From Bog-473 sp963750075 (lineage in GTDB: Bacteria; Actinomycetota; Acidimicrobiia; Acidimicrobiales; RAAP-2): 64,000 nucleotides of DNA. Each line of letters opens with the position of its first letter. Position 1 is the first letter of the stretch. Made by a program: the position numbers and the translations under genes. Positions 43,391 through 51,206 of the stretch are shown here, piece by piece. The stretch lies in the NCBI GenBank assembly GCA_963750075.1, contig CAVVPG010000006.1:136581-200580 (forward strand), written 5' to 3'. The notes beneath the pieces were generated by a model. That model did no database searches, was not told the DNA's origin, and saw only the letters and a program-made list of their open reading frames with translations.

Positions 43391-44602
43391 ATGCCGCTGG
43401 TCGTCCAGAAATTCGGGGGTACCTCGGTCGGCGACGCCGAGCGGATCCGTGCCGTGGCCGACCACATCGCCCGGACCCGCCGGCAGGGCTCCGACGTGGT
43501 CGCCGTGGTCAGCGCCATGGGCAAGACCACCGACGACCTGATCCACCTGGCCAACTCGGTCAGCGCCACCCAACCGCCGCGCGAGTACGACATGCTCGTG
43601 AGCACCGGGGAGCGGATCTCCATGTCGCTGCTGGTCATGGCGCTGGCCGACCTCGGGGTCGACGCCGCCTCCTTCACCGGGAGCCAGGTCGGCATCATCA
43701 CCGACAACGACCACACCCGGGCCAAGATCAAGGAGGTCAAGGGCGACCGGCTGCGCGAGGCGCTGGCCGCCGGGAAGGTGCCCGTCGTGGCGGGGTTCCA
43801 GGGCGTCTCGGCGGAGCGCGAGATCACGACGCTCGGCCGCGGCGGGTCCGACGCCACGGCCGTGGCGCTGGCGGCCGTCCTCGGCGCCGACGCCTGCGAG
43901 ATCTACACCGACGTCACCGGCGTGTTCACCGCCGATCCCCGGATCGTGCCCGAGGCGCACCGCATCAACCGGATCTCGTTCGACGAGATGCTCGAGATGG
44001 CGGCGACCGGGGGCCGGGTCCTGATGCTGCGGGCCGTCGAGTTCGCCCGCAACCACAACGTCCCGCTGCACGTGCGCAGCAGCTTCACCTGGGAGCCGGG
44101 CACCTGGGTGGTGGAGGAGGATGCAGACATGGAAGAAGCCGTCGTCACCGCCGTGACCCACGACACCTCGGAGGCCAAGGTCACCGTCAGCGGGGTGCCG
44201 GACCGGCCCGGCGTGGCCGCCCGGCTGTTCCGGGCGCTGGCCGACAAGTCGATCAACGTGGACATGATCGTGCAGAACACGTCCGTCCACGGGACCACCG
44301 ACATCTCCTTCACCGTGCCGAACGCCGATCTCGCCGTGGCGGTCGAGACGTCGCAGGCCCATGCCGACGAGCTGGGCGCGTCCGGGGTGACCGCCGACGC
44401 CGATGTGGCCCGGGTCTCGCTCGTCGGGGTGGGCATGAAGTCGCACCCCGGCATCGCGGCCACCATGTTCGAGACGCTGGCCGACGAGCAGATCAACATC
44501 GACATGATCTCCACCTCGACGATCCGGACCTCGTGCATCGTGGCCGAAGACGACGTCGAGCGGGCCGTGCGCAGCTTGCACAGGGCGTTCGCCCTGGGCT
44601 GA
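43391..44602 (+). CDS. lysC: Aspartate kinase
   Basis: First step of the Lys/Thr/Met pathway. LVVQKFGGTSVGDAERIRAVA is the kinase N-terminus, VSTGERISMSLLVMAL and GRGGSDATAVALAA the substrate and ATP loops, YTDVTGVFTADPR the aspartate site. Two ACT domains follow (VTVSGVPDRPGVAARLFRAL and VGVGMKSHPGIAATMFETL), the feedback-inhibition sites. 403 aa, ATG start fixed by the family N-terminus. The stop overlaps the next gene by one base. No asd gene follows, unlike in many actinobacteria. Confidence 0.96.
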   Translation: MPLVVQKFGGTSVGDAERIRAVADHIARTRRQGSDVVAVVSAMGKTTDDLIHLANSVSATQPPREYDMLVSTGERISMSLLVMALADLGVDAASFTGSQVGIITDNDHTRAKIKEVKGDRLREALAAGKVPVVAGFQGVSAEREITTLGRGGSDATAVALAAVLGADACEIYTDVTGVFTADPRIVPEAHRINRISFDEMLEMAATGGRVLMLRAVEFARNHNVPLHVRSSFTWEPGTWVVEEDADMEEAVVTAVTHDTSEAKVTVSGVPDRPGVAARLFRALADKSINVDMIVQNTSVHGTTDISFTVPNADLAVAVETSQAHADELGASGVTADADVARVSLVGVGMKSHPGIAATMFETLADEQINIDMISTSTIRTSCIVAEDDVERAVRSLHRAFALG

Positions 44603-45177
44603 TGGCGGCCCACCCGAAGGGCTCCCGCACTCTGTGGCTGCTCCGGCACGCCAAGGCGGTGACCGACCCGCCCCCGGGCGGCACGGACTTCGACCGCGTC
44701 CTGCACCCCCGGGGACGGCGCGAAGCCAAGGCGCTCGGGCGGCTCTTCGCGGGGGACGGCCGAGGGCTGGGGCCCGCGCTCAAGGGTGTCCCCCTGCCGC
44801 AGGTCGCACTGGTCTCCCCGGCGGCCCGCACGGCGCAGACGGCCGAGCTGGTGCTGGCGGACATGGCGGAGCCACCCGAGGTCCGCCTCGTGGACGAGCT
44901 CTACGGCGCCGATCCCGACGAGGTGCTCGCCATCGTGCGCGCGCTGCCCGACGAGGTCGAGGCGGCCATGGTGGTCGGGCACAACCCCACGGCGCAATCC
45001 CTGTCGCGGGACCTGCTGTCGCCGCGCGACAAGAAGGGCCACTCGGTGGCGGTGCGGCACGGCTTCCCCACCTGCGCGCTGGGCGTCTACGCCTTCAAGG
45101 GCGACCGCTGGGCCGACGTGGCGCCCGGGGCGGCCAAGTTGGTCACGCTGCTGGCGCCGCCGTACGGCGCGGGCTGA
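44602..45177 (+). CDS. SixA-like histidine phosphatase
   Basis: 191 aa. The nucleophile motif is LWLLRHAKA (RHG-like, SixA type), with SPAARTAQTAELVL and VVGHNPTAQSLSRDLL giving the second catalytic histidine. The substrate is unknown: SixA removes phosphate from histidine phosphotransfer proteins, but many homologues act elsewhere. ATG overlaps the lysC stop (TGATG). Confidence 0.82.
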   Translation: MAAHPKGSRTLWLLRHAKAVTDPPPGGTDFDRVLHPRGRREAKALGRLFAGDGRGLGPALKGVPLPQVALVSPAARTAQTAELVLADMAEPPEVRLVDELYGADPDEVLAIVRALPDEVEAAMVVGHNPTAQSLSRDLLSPRDKKGHSVAVRHGFPTCALGVYAFKGDRWADVAPGAAKLVTLLAPPYGAG

Positions 45178-46853
45178 AGGGGCGGGACCGGGGAACCACG
45201 CGGCACCTGACCTTCGACCCTGGTCGAGGACGGCAAACCGTGCCCACCATGGAGGTCATGGCGACCACCCTGGCCGTGACCGCAGCCGTCGTCGTCGCGT
45301 TGTGGGGCGTGGCCCACGTGGCCCCCACCGGGAGGGTCGTCGCCGGGTTCGAGCCGATCACCGCGGACAACCGGCGGATCATCACGCAGGAGTGGTTGGC
45401 CGAGGCGTTCACGATGTGGGGGCTGACGGCGGCCGTCCTCACCGTGACCGTGGTGGGCGGGGCGCACACGTCCACGAGCCGGTCGGTCTACGCGGTCGCC
45501 GCCGCGCTCCTGGTGGCCCTCGCCGCCCTCACCGCGCTGACCGGGGCGCGCACGGTGGTCCCCTGGTTCAAGGTCTGCACGGGCGTCTACCTGGTGTGCG
45601 CCGCACTGCTGGTGGCCGCCTGCCTCGCCTGAGGTCCCGGGCGCAGCGAGACCGCCGGAGCGGGCGCCTCGGCAGAGCGCGCGCAGGATGGCGGCGTCGC
45701 CCTGGCCGCCCCCGCCGCAGAGCGCGACGGCGGCGGTCGAGGCACCGCGCCGGCGCAGCTCGAGCAGCGCCGTGAGCGCGAGCCGGGTGCCCGACATGCC
45801 GACGGGGTGGCCGAGCGCGATGGCGCCGCCGTTCACGTTGACCTTGTCCTCGTCGATGCCGAGGTCGTCGACCGAGGCGAGCCCGACCGCCGCGAAGGCC
45901 TCGTTGATCTCGAAGAGGTCGATGGACCCGACGTCGACGCCCGCCTTCTGCGCGGCCTTGAGGATGGCCCGCGACGGCTGGGTCAGCAGCGAGTTGTCCG
46001 GGCCCGCCACCATGCCGTAGCCGACGACCTGGCCGAGCGGCGCGATGCCGAGCTCCTTGGCCTTGGCCGCCGACATCACGACGACGGCGGCGGCGCCGTC
46101 GGAGATCTGCGAGGCGTTGCCCGCGGTGATGGTGCCGTCCTTGGTGAAGGCCGGCTTCAGCGCGGCCAGCGACTCCGCCGTGGTGCCGGGCCGCACGCCC
46201 TCGTCCGTGTCGACGAGGAGGGGGTCGCCCTTGCGCTGGGGCACCTGCACCGGGACGATCTCCTCGGCGAGCCGGCCGTCCTTGATCGCCGCCGCCGCCT
46301 TCTCGTGGCTGGCCGCGGCGAAGGCGTCCTGGCGCTCGCGTGCGATGCCGACCTTCTCGTTGTGCTGCTCGGTGGAGAGCCCCATGGCGATGTGGTCGAA
46401 GGCGTCGGTGAGGCCGTCGTACATCATGGAGTCGATCAGTGCGGCGTCGCCGATGCGGTAGCCGGCGCGGGCGCCCGGCAGCAGGTAGGGCGCCTGGGTC
46501 ATGGACTCCATGCCGCCGGCGACGACGATGTCGGCCTCGCCGGCACGGATCATCTGGTCGGCCAGGTAGATCGTGTTCAGGCCCGAGAGGCACACCTTGT
46601 TGATGGTGTTGGCCGGGACCGACATCGGGATGCCGGCCTTCACCGCCGCCTGGCGGGCCGTGATCTGGCCCTGGCCGGCGAGGATCACATGGCCCATGAG
46701 CACGTACTCGACCTGGTCGGGCGACACCCCGGCACGCGACAGCGCCTCCGCGATGGCGAAACCGCCCAGGTCCATGGCCGTGAACCCGGCCAGCCCACCC
46801 GACAGCTTCCCGATCGGGGTACGAGCCCCCGCCACGATGACGGCCTCAGCCAT
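45087..46853 (-). CDS. Acetyl-CoA acetyltransferase (thiolase) with anomalous 3' end
   Basis: Condenses two acetyl-CoA to acetoacetyl-CoA, or degrades it. EAVIVAGARTPIGKLSGGLA, the active-site NKVCLSGLNTI (acyl cysteine), GGMESMTQAPYLLPGARAGYRIG, EINEAFAA, GGAIALGHPVGMSGTRL and the C-terminal ALCGGGGQGDAAIL are present. The conserved thiolase ends near 45,670, but the open frame runs on to 45087 through antisense sequence with no homology. A frameshift removing the true stop is likely. ATG 46853 follows GGAGG. It is divergent from ccr with repeats in the spacer, matching a shared C4 pathway role. Confidence 0.88.
   Translation of the reverse strand: MAEAVIVAGARTPIGKLSGGLAGFTAMDLGGFAIAEALSRAGVSPDQVEYVLMGHVILAGQGQITARQAAVKAGIPMSVPANTINKVCLSGLNTIYLADQMIRAGEADIVVAGGMESMTQAPYLLPGARAGYRIGDAALIDSMMYDGLTDAFDHIAMGLSTEQHNEKVGIARERQDAFAAASHEKAAAAIKDGRLAEEIVPVQVPQRKGDPLLVDTDEGVRPGTTAESLAALKPAFTKDGTITAGNASQISDGAAAVVVMSAAKAKELGIAPLGQVVGYGMVAGPDNSLLTQPSRAILKAAQKAGVDVGSIDLFEINEAFAAVGLASVDDLGIDEDKVNVNGGAIALGHPVGMSGTRLALTALLELRRRGASTAAVALCGGGGQGDAAILRALCRGARSGGLAAPGTSGEAGGHQQCGAHQVDARADLEPGDHRARPGQRGEGGEGHQERGGDRVDRPARGRVRPAHHGHGEDGRRQPPHRERLGQPLLRDDPPVVRGDRLEPGDDPPGGGHVGHAPQRDDDGCGHGQGGRHDLHGGHGLPSSTRVEGQVPRGSPVPPLQPAPYGGASSVTNLAAPGATSAQRSPLKA
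45249..45632 (+). CDS. Small integral membrane protein
   Basis: 127 aa, four predicted hydrophobic helices (AVTAAVVVALWGVAHVAP; MWGLTAAVLTVTVVGGAH; VYAVAAALLVALAALTAL; VCTGVYLVCAALLVAACLA). The loop RRIITQEWLAEAFTMW is polar and conserved-looking. No function recognised. It lies antisense to the read-through end of the thiolase gene, so one of the two must be wrong there; the clean membrane topology favours this gene. Confidence 0.6.
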   Translation: MEVMATTLAVTAAVVVALWGVAHVAPTGRVVAGFEPITADNRRIITQEWLAEAFTMWGLTAAVLTVTVVGGAHTSTSRSVYAVAAALLVALAALTALTGARTVVPWFKVCTGVYLVCAALLVAACLA

Positions 46854-46866
46854 TCCCTGCACCTCC

Positions 46867-46890
46867 GGTTACCGCCGGTCTGGTTACCAG
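46867..46890. promoter_or_regulatory. Paired GGTTACC motifs in thiolase/ccr divergent spacer
   Basis: GGTTACC occurs at 46867-46873 and 46882-46888, 15 nt apart. The second is the centre of the 11-bp palindrome CTGGTTACCAG (46880-46890); the first sits in CGGTTACCG. Between two divergent pathway genes this looks like a repressor operator, perhaps TetR or GntR family. Confidence 0.5.
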
Positions 46891-46916
46891 TCGGAAACCA
46901 CATCGTACCGGGCCAC

Positions 46917-46922
46917 TATCGT
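46917..46922 (+). promoter_or_regulatory. Putative -10 box of leaderless ccr
   Basis: TATCGT, 8 nt before the ccr ATG, no Shine-Dalgarno. Confidence 0.42.
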
Positions 46923-46930
46923 CGGGTCAC

Positions 46931-48271
46931 ATGAGCGACATCCTGAGCGCCGCAGTGACGGGCGCGACCGCCGATGAGCTGGCCGGACTCGAGATGCCCG
47001 ATCACTACCGGGCCGCCATCGTCAAGCGGGACGAGGTGGACATGTTCGAAGGCCTGGACTCGGCGGACAAGGACCCCCGCCGGTCCCTCCACGTCGAGGA
47101 GGTGCCGCTGCCCGAGCTCGCCCCGGACGAGGCCTTCATCGCCGTCATGGCGTCGTCCATCAACTTCAACACCGTGTGGACGTCGATCTTCGAGCCGCTG
47201 CCCACCTTCGGCTTCCTCGACCGGCTGGGCCAGGAGGGGCCGTGGGCAGCCCGGCACGCGCTCGACTACCACGTCGTCGGCTCCGACGCGGCGGGCATCG
47301 TGCTGCGCACCGGTTCGGCCGTGCGCAACTGGAAGGTGGGCGACAAGGTCACGGTGCACTGCAACTACGTCGACGACCAGGACCCGTCGGCGCACGACGA
47401 CTCGATGCTGGCGGCCAATCAGCGCATCTGGGGCTTCGAGTCGAACTTCGGCGGCCTGGCCGACATCGCCGTGGTCAAGGCGAACCAGCTCATGCCCAAG
47501 CCGGCGCACCTGAGCTGGGAGGAGGCAGCGATCAACGCGCTGTGCAACTCGACCTCGTACCGCATGCTGGTCTCGCCCAACGGGGCGCGCATGACCCAGG
47601 GTGACAAGGTCCTCGTGTGGGGCGCCAGCGGGGGCCTCGGCAGCTACGCGGTGCAGCACGTGCTCAACGGCGGCGGCACGCCGATCGGCGTCGTGTCGTC
47701 GCCCGAGAAAGTGAAGCTGCTCAACGACCTCGGCGTCGAGGCCGTCATCGACCGCAAGGCGGCGAACTACCGCTTCTGGTCCGACGAGCACACCCAGGAC
47801 GAGTCCGAGTGGCGCCGCTTCGGCAAGAACATCCGCACCCTGGTGGGCGGCGAGCCCGAGATCGTCTTCGAGCACCCCGGCCGCCAGACGATGGGGGCAT
47901 CGGTCTTCGCCTGCAAGCGGGCGGGGACGATCGTCACCTGCGCCGCCACCTCCGGCTACATGATCGAGTACGACAACCGCCACCTCTGGATGAAGCTCAA
48001 GACGATCAAGGGCTCGCACTTCGCCAACTACCGCGAGGCCTGGGACGCCAACCAGCTGATCTGCGACGGCAAGGTGCTCCCGCCACTCTCCGCCGTCTAC
48101 CCACTCGAGCAGGTGGGCGAGGCCGCGTACCAGGTGCACCACAACCTGCACGAGGGCAAGATCGGCGTCCTGTGCCTGGCCCCGGCCGAAGGGCTGGGCG
48201 TCGACGACCCCGCGCTGCGGGCCCTGGTGGGCGAGGACCGCATCACGCTGTTCCGGCGGCACGGCGCGTGA
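46931..48271 (+). CDS. ccr: Crotonyl-CoA carboxylase/reductase
   Basis: Reductive carboxylation of crotonyl-CoA to ethylmalonyl-CoA with NADPH and CO2, the key step of the ethylmalonyl-CoA pathway. A 446-aa medium-chain dehydrogenase. FIAVMASSINFNTVWTSIFEP near residue 80, VGSDAAGIVLRTGSAVRNWK, CNSTSYRMLVSPNGARMTQG and the nucleotide loop VWGASGGLGSYAVQ are diagnostic of Ccr rather than simple enoyl reductases; HLWMKLKTIKGSHFANYREAW is the C-terminal signature. The stop overlaps the epimerase start (GTGA). Confidence 0.94.
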   Translation: MSDILSAAVTGATADELAGLEMPDHYRAAIVKRDEVDMFEGLDSADKDPRRSLHVEEVPLPELAPDEAFIAVMASSINFNTVWTSIFEPLPTFGFLDRLGQEGPWAARHALDYHVVGSDAAGIVLRTGSAVRNWKVGDKVTVHCNYVDDQDPSAHDDSMLAANQRIWGFESNFGGLADIAVVKANQLMPKPAHLSWEEAAINALCNSTSYRMLVSPNGARMTQGDKVLVWGASGGLGSYAVQHVLNGGGTPIGVVSSPEKVKLLNDLGVEAVIDRKAANYRFWSDEHTQDESEWRRFGKNIRTLVGGEPEIVFEHPGRQTMGASVFACKRAGTIVTCAATSGYMIEYDNRHLWMKLKTIKGSHFANYREAWDANQLICDGKVLPPLSAVYPLEQVGEAAYQVHHNLHEGKIGVLCLAPAEGLGVDDPALRALVGEDRITLFRRHGA

Positions 48272-48678
48272 GCGACCTCCTGCTCACCGAGATCGACCAC
48301 GTGGCCATCGCGGTCAACGACCTCGATGCCGCCGTCGCCTGGTACGGCGAGGTGTTCGGCGCCACGGTGGAACACCGCGAGCGCGTCGAGTCCGACGGCG
48401 TCGAGGAGGCGCTGCTCAAGGTGGCGGACTCCTACGTGCAGCTGCTGACGCCCGTGCGCGACGACTCGCCCGTGGCCAAGTACCTGGCCAACAAGGGCGA
48501 GGGGCTGCACCACGTGGGCTACCGGGTCGACGACTGCGCGGTGGCGCTCCAGGCGGTCAAGGACGCGGGCGGGCGGGTGATCGACGAGGCGCCGCGCCCC
48601 GGCTCGCGGGGCACGACGGTGGCCTTCGTGCACCCGAAGACGTCCTTCGGCACCCTGATCGAGCTGGTCCAGGAGTAG
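48268..48678 (+). CDS. mce: Methylmalonyl-CoA/ethylmalonyl-CoA epimerase
   Basis: VOC-fold epimerase of 136 aa. LTEIDHVAIAVNDLDAAVAWY carries the first metal His, GLHHVGYRVDD the second, and GTLIELVQE the metal Glu at the C-terminus. In the ethylmalonyl-CoA pathway one epimerase serves both ethyl- and methylmalonyl-CoA, which fits coupling to ccr through the GTGA overlap. Confidence 0.93.
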   Translation: MSDLLLTEIDHVAIAVNDLDAAVAWYGEVFGATVEHRERVESDGVEEALLKVADSYVQLLTPVRDDSPVAKYLANKGEGLHHVGYRVDDCAVALQAVKDAGGRVIDEAPRPGSRGTTVAFVHPKTSFGTLIELVQE

Positions 48679-48698
48679 CCGCGGGAGCGCTGCCCCGG

Positions 48699-49106
48699 TC
48701 AGCCGGGACGGATGATGCAGAACTCGTTGCCGTCGGGGTCGCGCAGCACGCGCCAGCGGTCGCCCCGGTAGACGTCGTCGGCGGCGGTCGCGCCGAGGGC
48801 CAGGGCGCGCGCCACGGCCGCCTCGTAGTCGGTGACGCGCAGGTCGAGGTGCAGGCGGTTCTTCGACGGCGACACCCCGGCGTCCGGGACACGCAGGAAC
48901 ACGAGCGGGAGGGCCCCGCCCGCCAGCGTGACGTCCCCGTCCGCGTCCTCGCTGAGGTCGCCCCCGAGGAGGTGTGACCACCAGCGGGCCAGGTGCTCGG
49001 GGTCGGCCGCGTCGATGCAGATCCATCCGATCGCGGCGGTCCCGGGCTCGCCGGCTCCTCCGGGCGCGGCCCCCGTGTGCCCGTCCCCTGCCCCGTCGAC
49101 ACCCAT
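48699..49106 (-). CDS. VOC-family (glyoxalase-like) protein
   Basis: 135 aa; a Gly/Ala-rich lead, then AIGWICIDAADPEHLARWWSHLL, LHLDLRVTDYEAAVARALALGA and VLRDPDGNEFCIIRPG, the usual two-repeat VOC pattern. No specific reaction can be assigned. A TAGATT box (49113-49118) lies 6 nt before the ATG, suggesting a leaderless message. Confidence 0.78.
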   Translation of the reverse strand: MGVDGAGDGHTGAAPGGAGEPGTAAIGWICIDAADPEHLARWWSHLLGGDLSEDADGDVTLAGGALPLVFLRVPDAGVSPSKNRLHLDLRVTDYEAAVARALALGATAADDVYRGDRWRVLRDPDGNEFCIIRPG

Positions 49107-49115
49107 GACGCGAAT

Positions 49116-50090
49116 CTAGGCCGTGGGCCCTCCCAGCCAGCCGCGTTTGCGGAAGAAGTAGAGCAGGATCAGCGCGGCGACCACTTCGAGGCCCAGTCCG
49201 AAGACGACGAAGGGGAAGCGCCCCGTGATGTGCGCGATCAGGAAGGAGAAGTTCTGGCCGAAGAACCCCGTGAGGTAGCTCAGCGGCAGGAAGATGGTGG
49301 CGATGATGGTCAGCTGCTTCATCACCACGTTCAGGCGGTTCGACACCGTGGAGACGTGCGTGTCCATTACCCCCGAGAGCAGGTCGCGGTAGCCGTCGAC
49401 GACGTCGGCGATCCGGATGAGGTGGTCATAGAGGTCGCGGAAGTAGCGCTGGGCTTCCACCGTCATTCCCGGCAGGGTCACGACGCCCGAGGCCAGGCCG
49501 GCGAACATGTCGCGCTGGGGGGTGACGACCTTGCGCAGGGTGATCAGCGACCGCTTCATGTCGAAGAGCACGCCGAGCTGGGCCTCCGTCGGCGTGCGGA
49601 GGATGTCGTCCTCGAGCTCATCGATGCGGTCGTCGAATTGGCTCAGGACGGGGAAGAACGTGTCGATCAGGCTGTCGACGATCATGTAGAGCAGGGACAC
49701 CTCGGCCGAGGTGTCCCCGATGCTGTGGTGCCGATCGATGCGCGCGTAGACGTCGGCCAGGGCCGGGCACTCCCCTCGGTGCACCGTGACCAACGAGTGG
49801 GGCAGCAAGAAGATGTGCATCTCCAACGTCCCGGACCCATCCGGGGTTGCGCCGTGGACGACGAAATAGGTGAAGTCGTCGAATTCGTCGATCTTCGGCC
49901 GCTGACCGAAGTGCTCCGCATCCTCGACGGCCAGCGGATGGATCCGGAACGTCTCGCAGAGGAGCTGCACCGCCTCCTCGTCCAACCCGTCGAGGTCGAG
50001 CCAGAACGGCTCCACGCCCGACACGAGGCCGGCGACGGCATCGATGGTCGCCGGCGTCTTGGTCCCGCCCACTACCAAGGTGCCTTGCAT
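49116..50090 (-). CDS. corA: CorA-family divalent cation transporter
   Basis: 324-aa pentameric Mg2+/Co2+ channel type. A large acidic cytosolic domain (LDGLDEEAVQLLCETFRIHP, FTYFVVHG) and a long stalk helix precede two C-terminal membrane helices. The signature after TM1 reads LTGFFGQNFSF: GQN in place of the usual GMN. The basic end KKRG-like FRKRGWLGGP faces the cytosol. The ion cannot be fixed from sequence. Confidence 0.88.
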   Translation of the reverse strand: MQGTLVVGGTKTPATIDAVAGLVSGVEPFWLDLDGLDEEAVQLLCETFRIHPLAVEDAEHFGQRPKIDEFDDFTYFVVHGATPDGSGTLEMHIFLLPHSLVTVHRGECPALADVYARIDRHHSIGDTSAEVSLLYMIVDSLIDTFFPVLSQFDDRIDELEDDILRTPTEAQLGVLFDMKRSLITLRKVVTPQRDMFAGLASGVVTLPGMTVEAQRYFRDLYDHLIRIADVVDGYRDLLSGVMDTHVSTVSNRLNVVMKQLTIIATIFLPLSYLTGFFGQNFSFLIAHITGRFPFVVFGLGLEVVAALILLYFFRKRGWLGGPTA

Positions 50091-50166
50091 GGTTGGATTC
50101 TGGCCCGGGCGGTCCCGTGCGCCGTGGATCCCTTCGCACCCGGCCCGAACGCTCAGATGGCGCCGT

Positions 50167-51085
50167 TCATCGCGTCACCTCCGTGCTGAAGTAGTGGTCG
50201 TCGTCGAGGTCCTCGAGCAGGGACTTGTGCACCGGCCGCCATCCCAGGCGCTCCTGGGTCTGCGCGCTCGACGTCGGGTTGTCGATCGACACGAGGAGGC
50301 CGAGGAAGCCGAAGTGGGCGTCCGCCTCCTCGGGGGAGATGCCGACCACCGGCAGGTCGAGACGGCGACCGATGGCGCCGGCGATCTCGCGGAACGGCAC
50401 GCCTTCGTCACCGACCCCGTGCAGCCGGGAGCCCGCCGGGGCGGCCTCCACGGCCAACCGGAAGAGCTGCGCCGCATCGAGCCGGTGCACGGCGGGCCAG
50501 CGGTTGGCGCCGTCGCCGACGAAGGCCGACGCCCCCGCCCTTGCGCGCGATGTCGATCAACATCGGGACGAAGCCGTGGTCGCCGACTCCGTGCACGGAC
50601 GGTGCGAGACGGACGACCGAGGACCGGACCCCGGAGCTCGCCAGCGCGAGCGCGGCGGCTTCCGAGGCGGCCCGGGGCAGAGCGGAGCCGGGCGCCTGCT
50701 CTTCCGTCCCCACCGCGCCGGCAGGCACGGCACCTCCCAGCGCCAGGCCGAGCGTCCCCGAGGTGATCACGAACGCCTTGTCGGTGCCGGCCAGCACGGC
50801 CCCCATGGCCTCGATGGCGATCCGGTCCGTCTCGGCCGCCGCCGCCATGTCGGTGAAGTCGTGGTTGTAGGCCAGCTGGATGACGCCGTCAGCGAGGGCG
50901 GCCCCGCGGCGCAGGGACTCGAGGTCGTCGAGGTCGCCGCGGACCACCTCTGCCCCGGCGCCCCTGAGTGCGTCGGCAGACCCCTCCGAGCGGGCGAGCC
51001 CGACGACCTGGTGGCCGGCGCCGATCAGCTCCGGCACGACGGCGGAGCCGATGAACCCCGACCCGCCGGTCACGAAAATACGCAT
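50167..51085 (-). CDS. NAD-dependent epimerase/dehydratase-family (SDR) protein, one indel
   Basis: Extended SDR. MRIFVTGGSGFIGSAVVPEL is the NAD-binding start; VRGDLDDLESL and GVIQLAYNHDF follow. VVRLAPSVHGVGDHGFVPML leads to a frame change near 50,535 (one extra G in a G run), after which NRWPAVHRLDAAQLFRLAVE continues to WRPVHKSLLEDLDD. About 305 aa corrected; the conserved tyrosine region is degenerate. Divergent from a TetR gene, so probably its target. Confidence 0.82.
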
Positions 51086-51142
51086 TGCACAACCTCCTGG
51101 ATGTCACCGGCCTCGCCGGGAGCCTCCCGGAGGCTGCCGAAC

Positions 51143-51161
51143 GATGTCATTTACTGACATC
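51143..51161. promoter_or_regulatory. Probable TetR operator
   Basis: Inverted repeat GATGTCA-TTTAC-TGACATC in the SDR/TetR divergent spacer. TGTCA recurs at 51173-51177 and 51185-51189, possible additional half-sites. Confidence 0.6.
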
Positions 51162-51194
51162 ACTCTATACCTAATGTCAGCCGCTGTCATCAAG

Positions 51195-51200
51195 TAGATT
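51195..51200 (+). promoter_or_regulatory. Putative -10 box of leaderless tetR gene
   Basis: TAGATT, 6 nt before the ATG at 51207, no ribosome-binding site. Confidence 0.42.
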
Positions 51201-51206
51201 GCCGGC

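Noticed and set aside
41414..44581. A 1,055-codon minus-strand frame
   Set aside because: It fuses parts of two cyclophilin genes with antisense lysC sequence across frame errors; not one gene.
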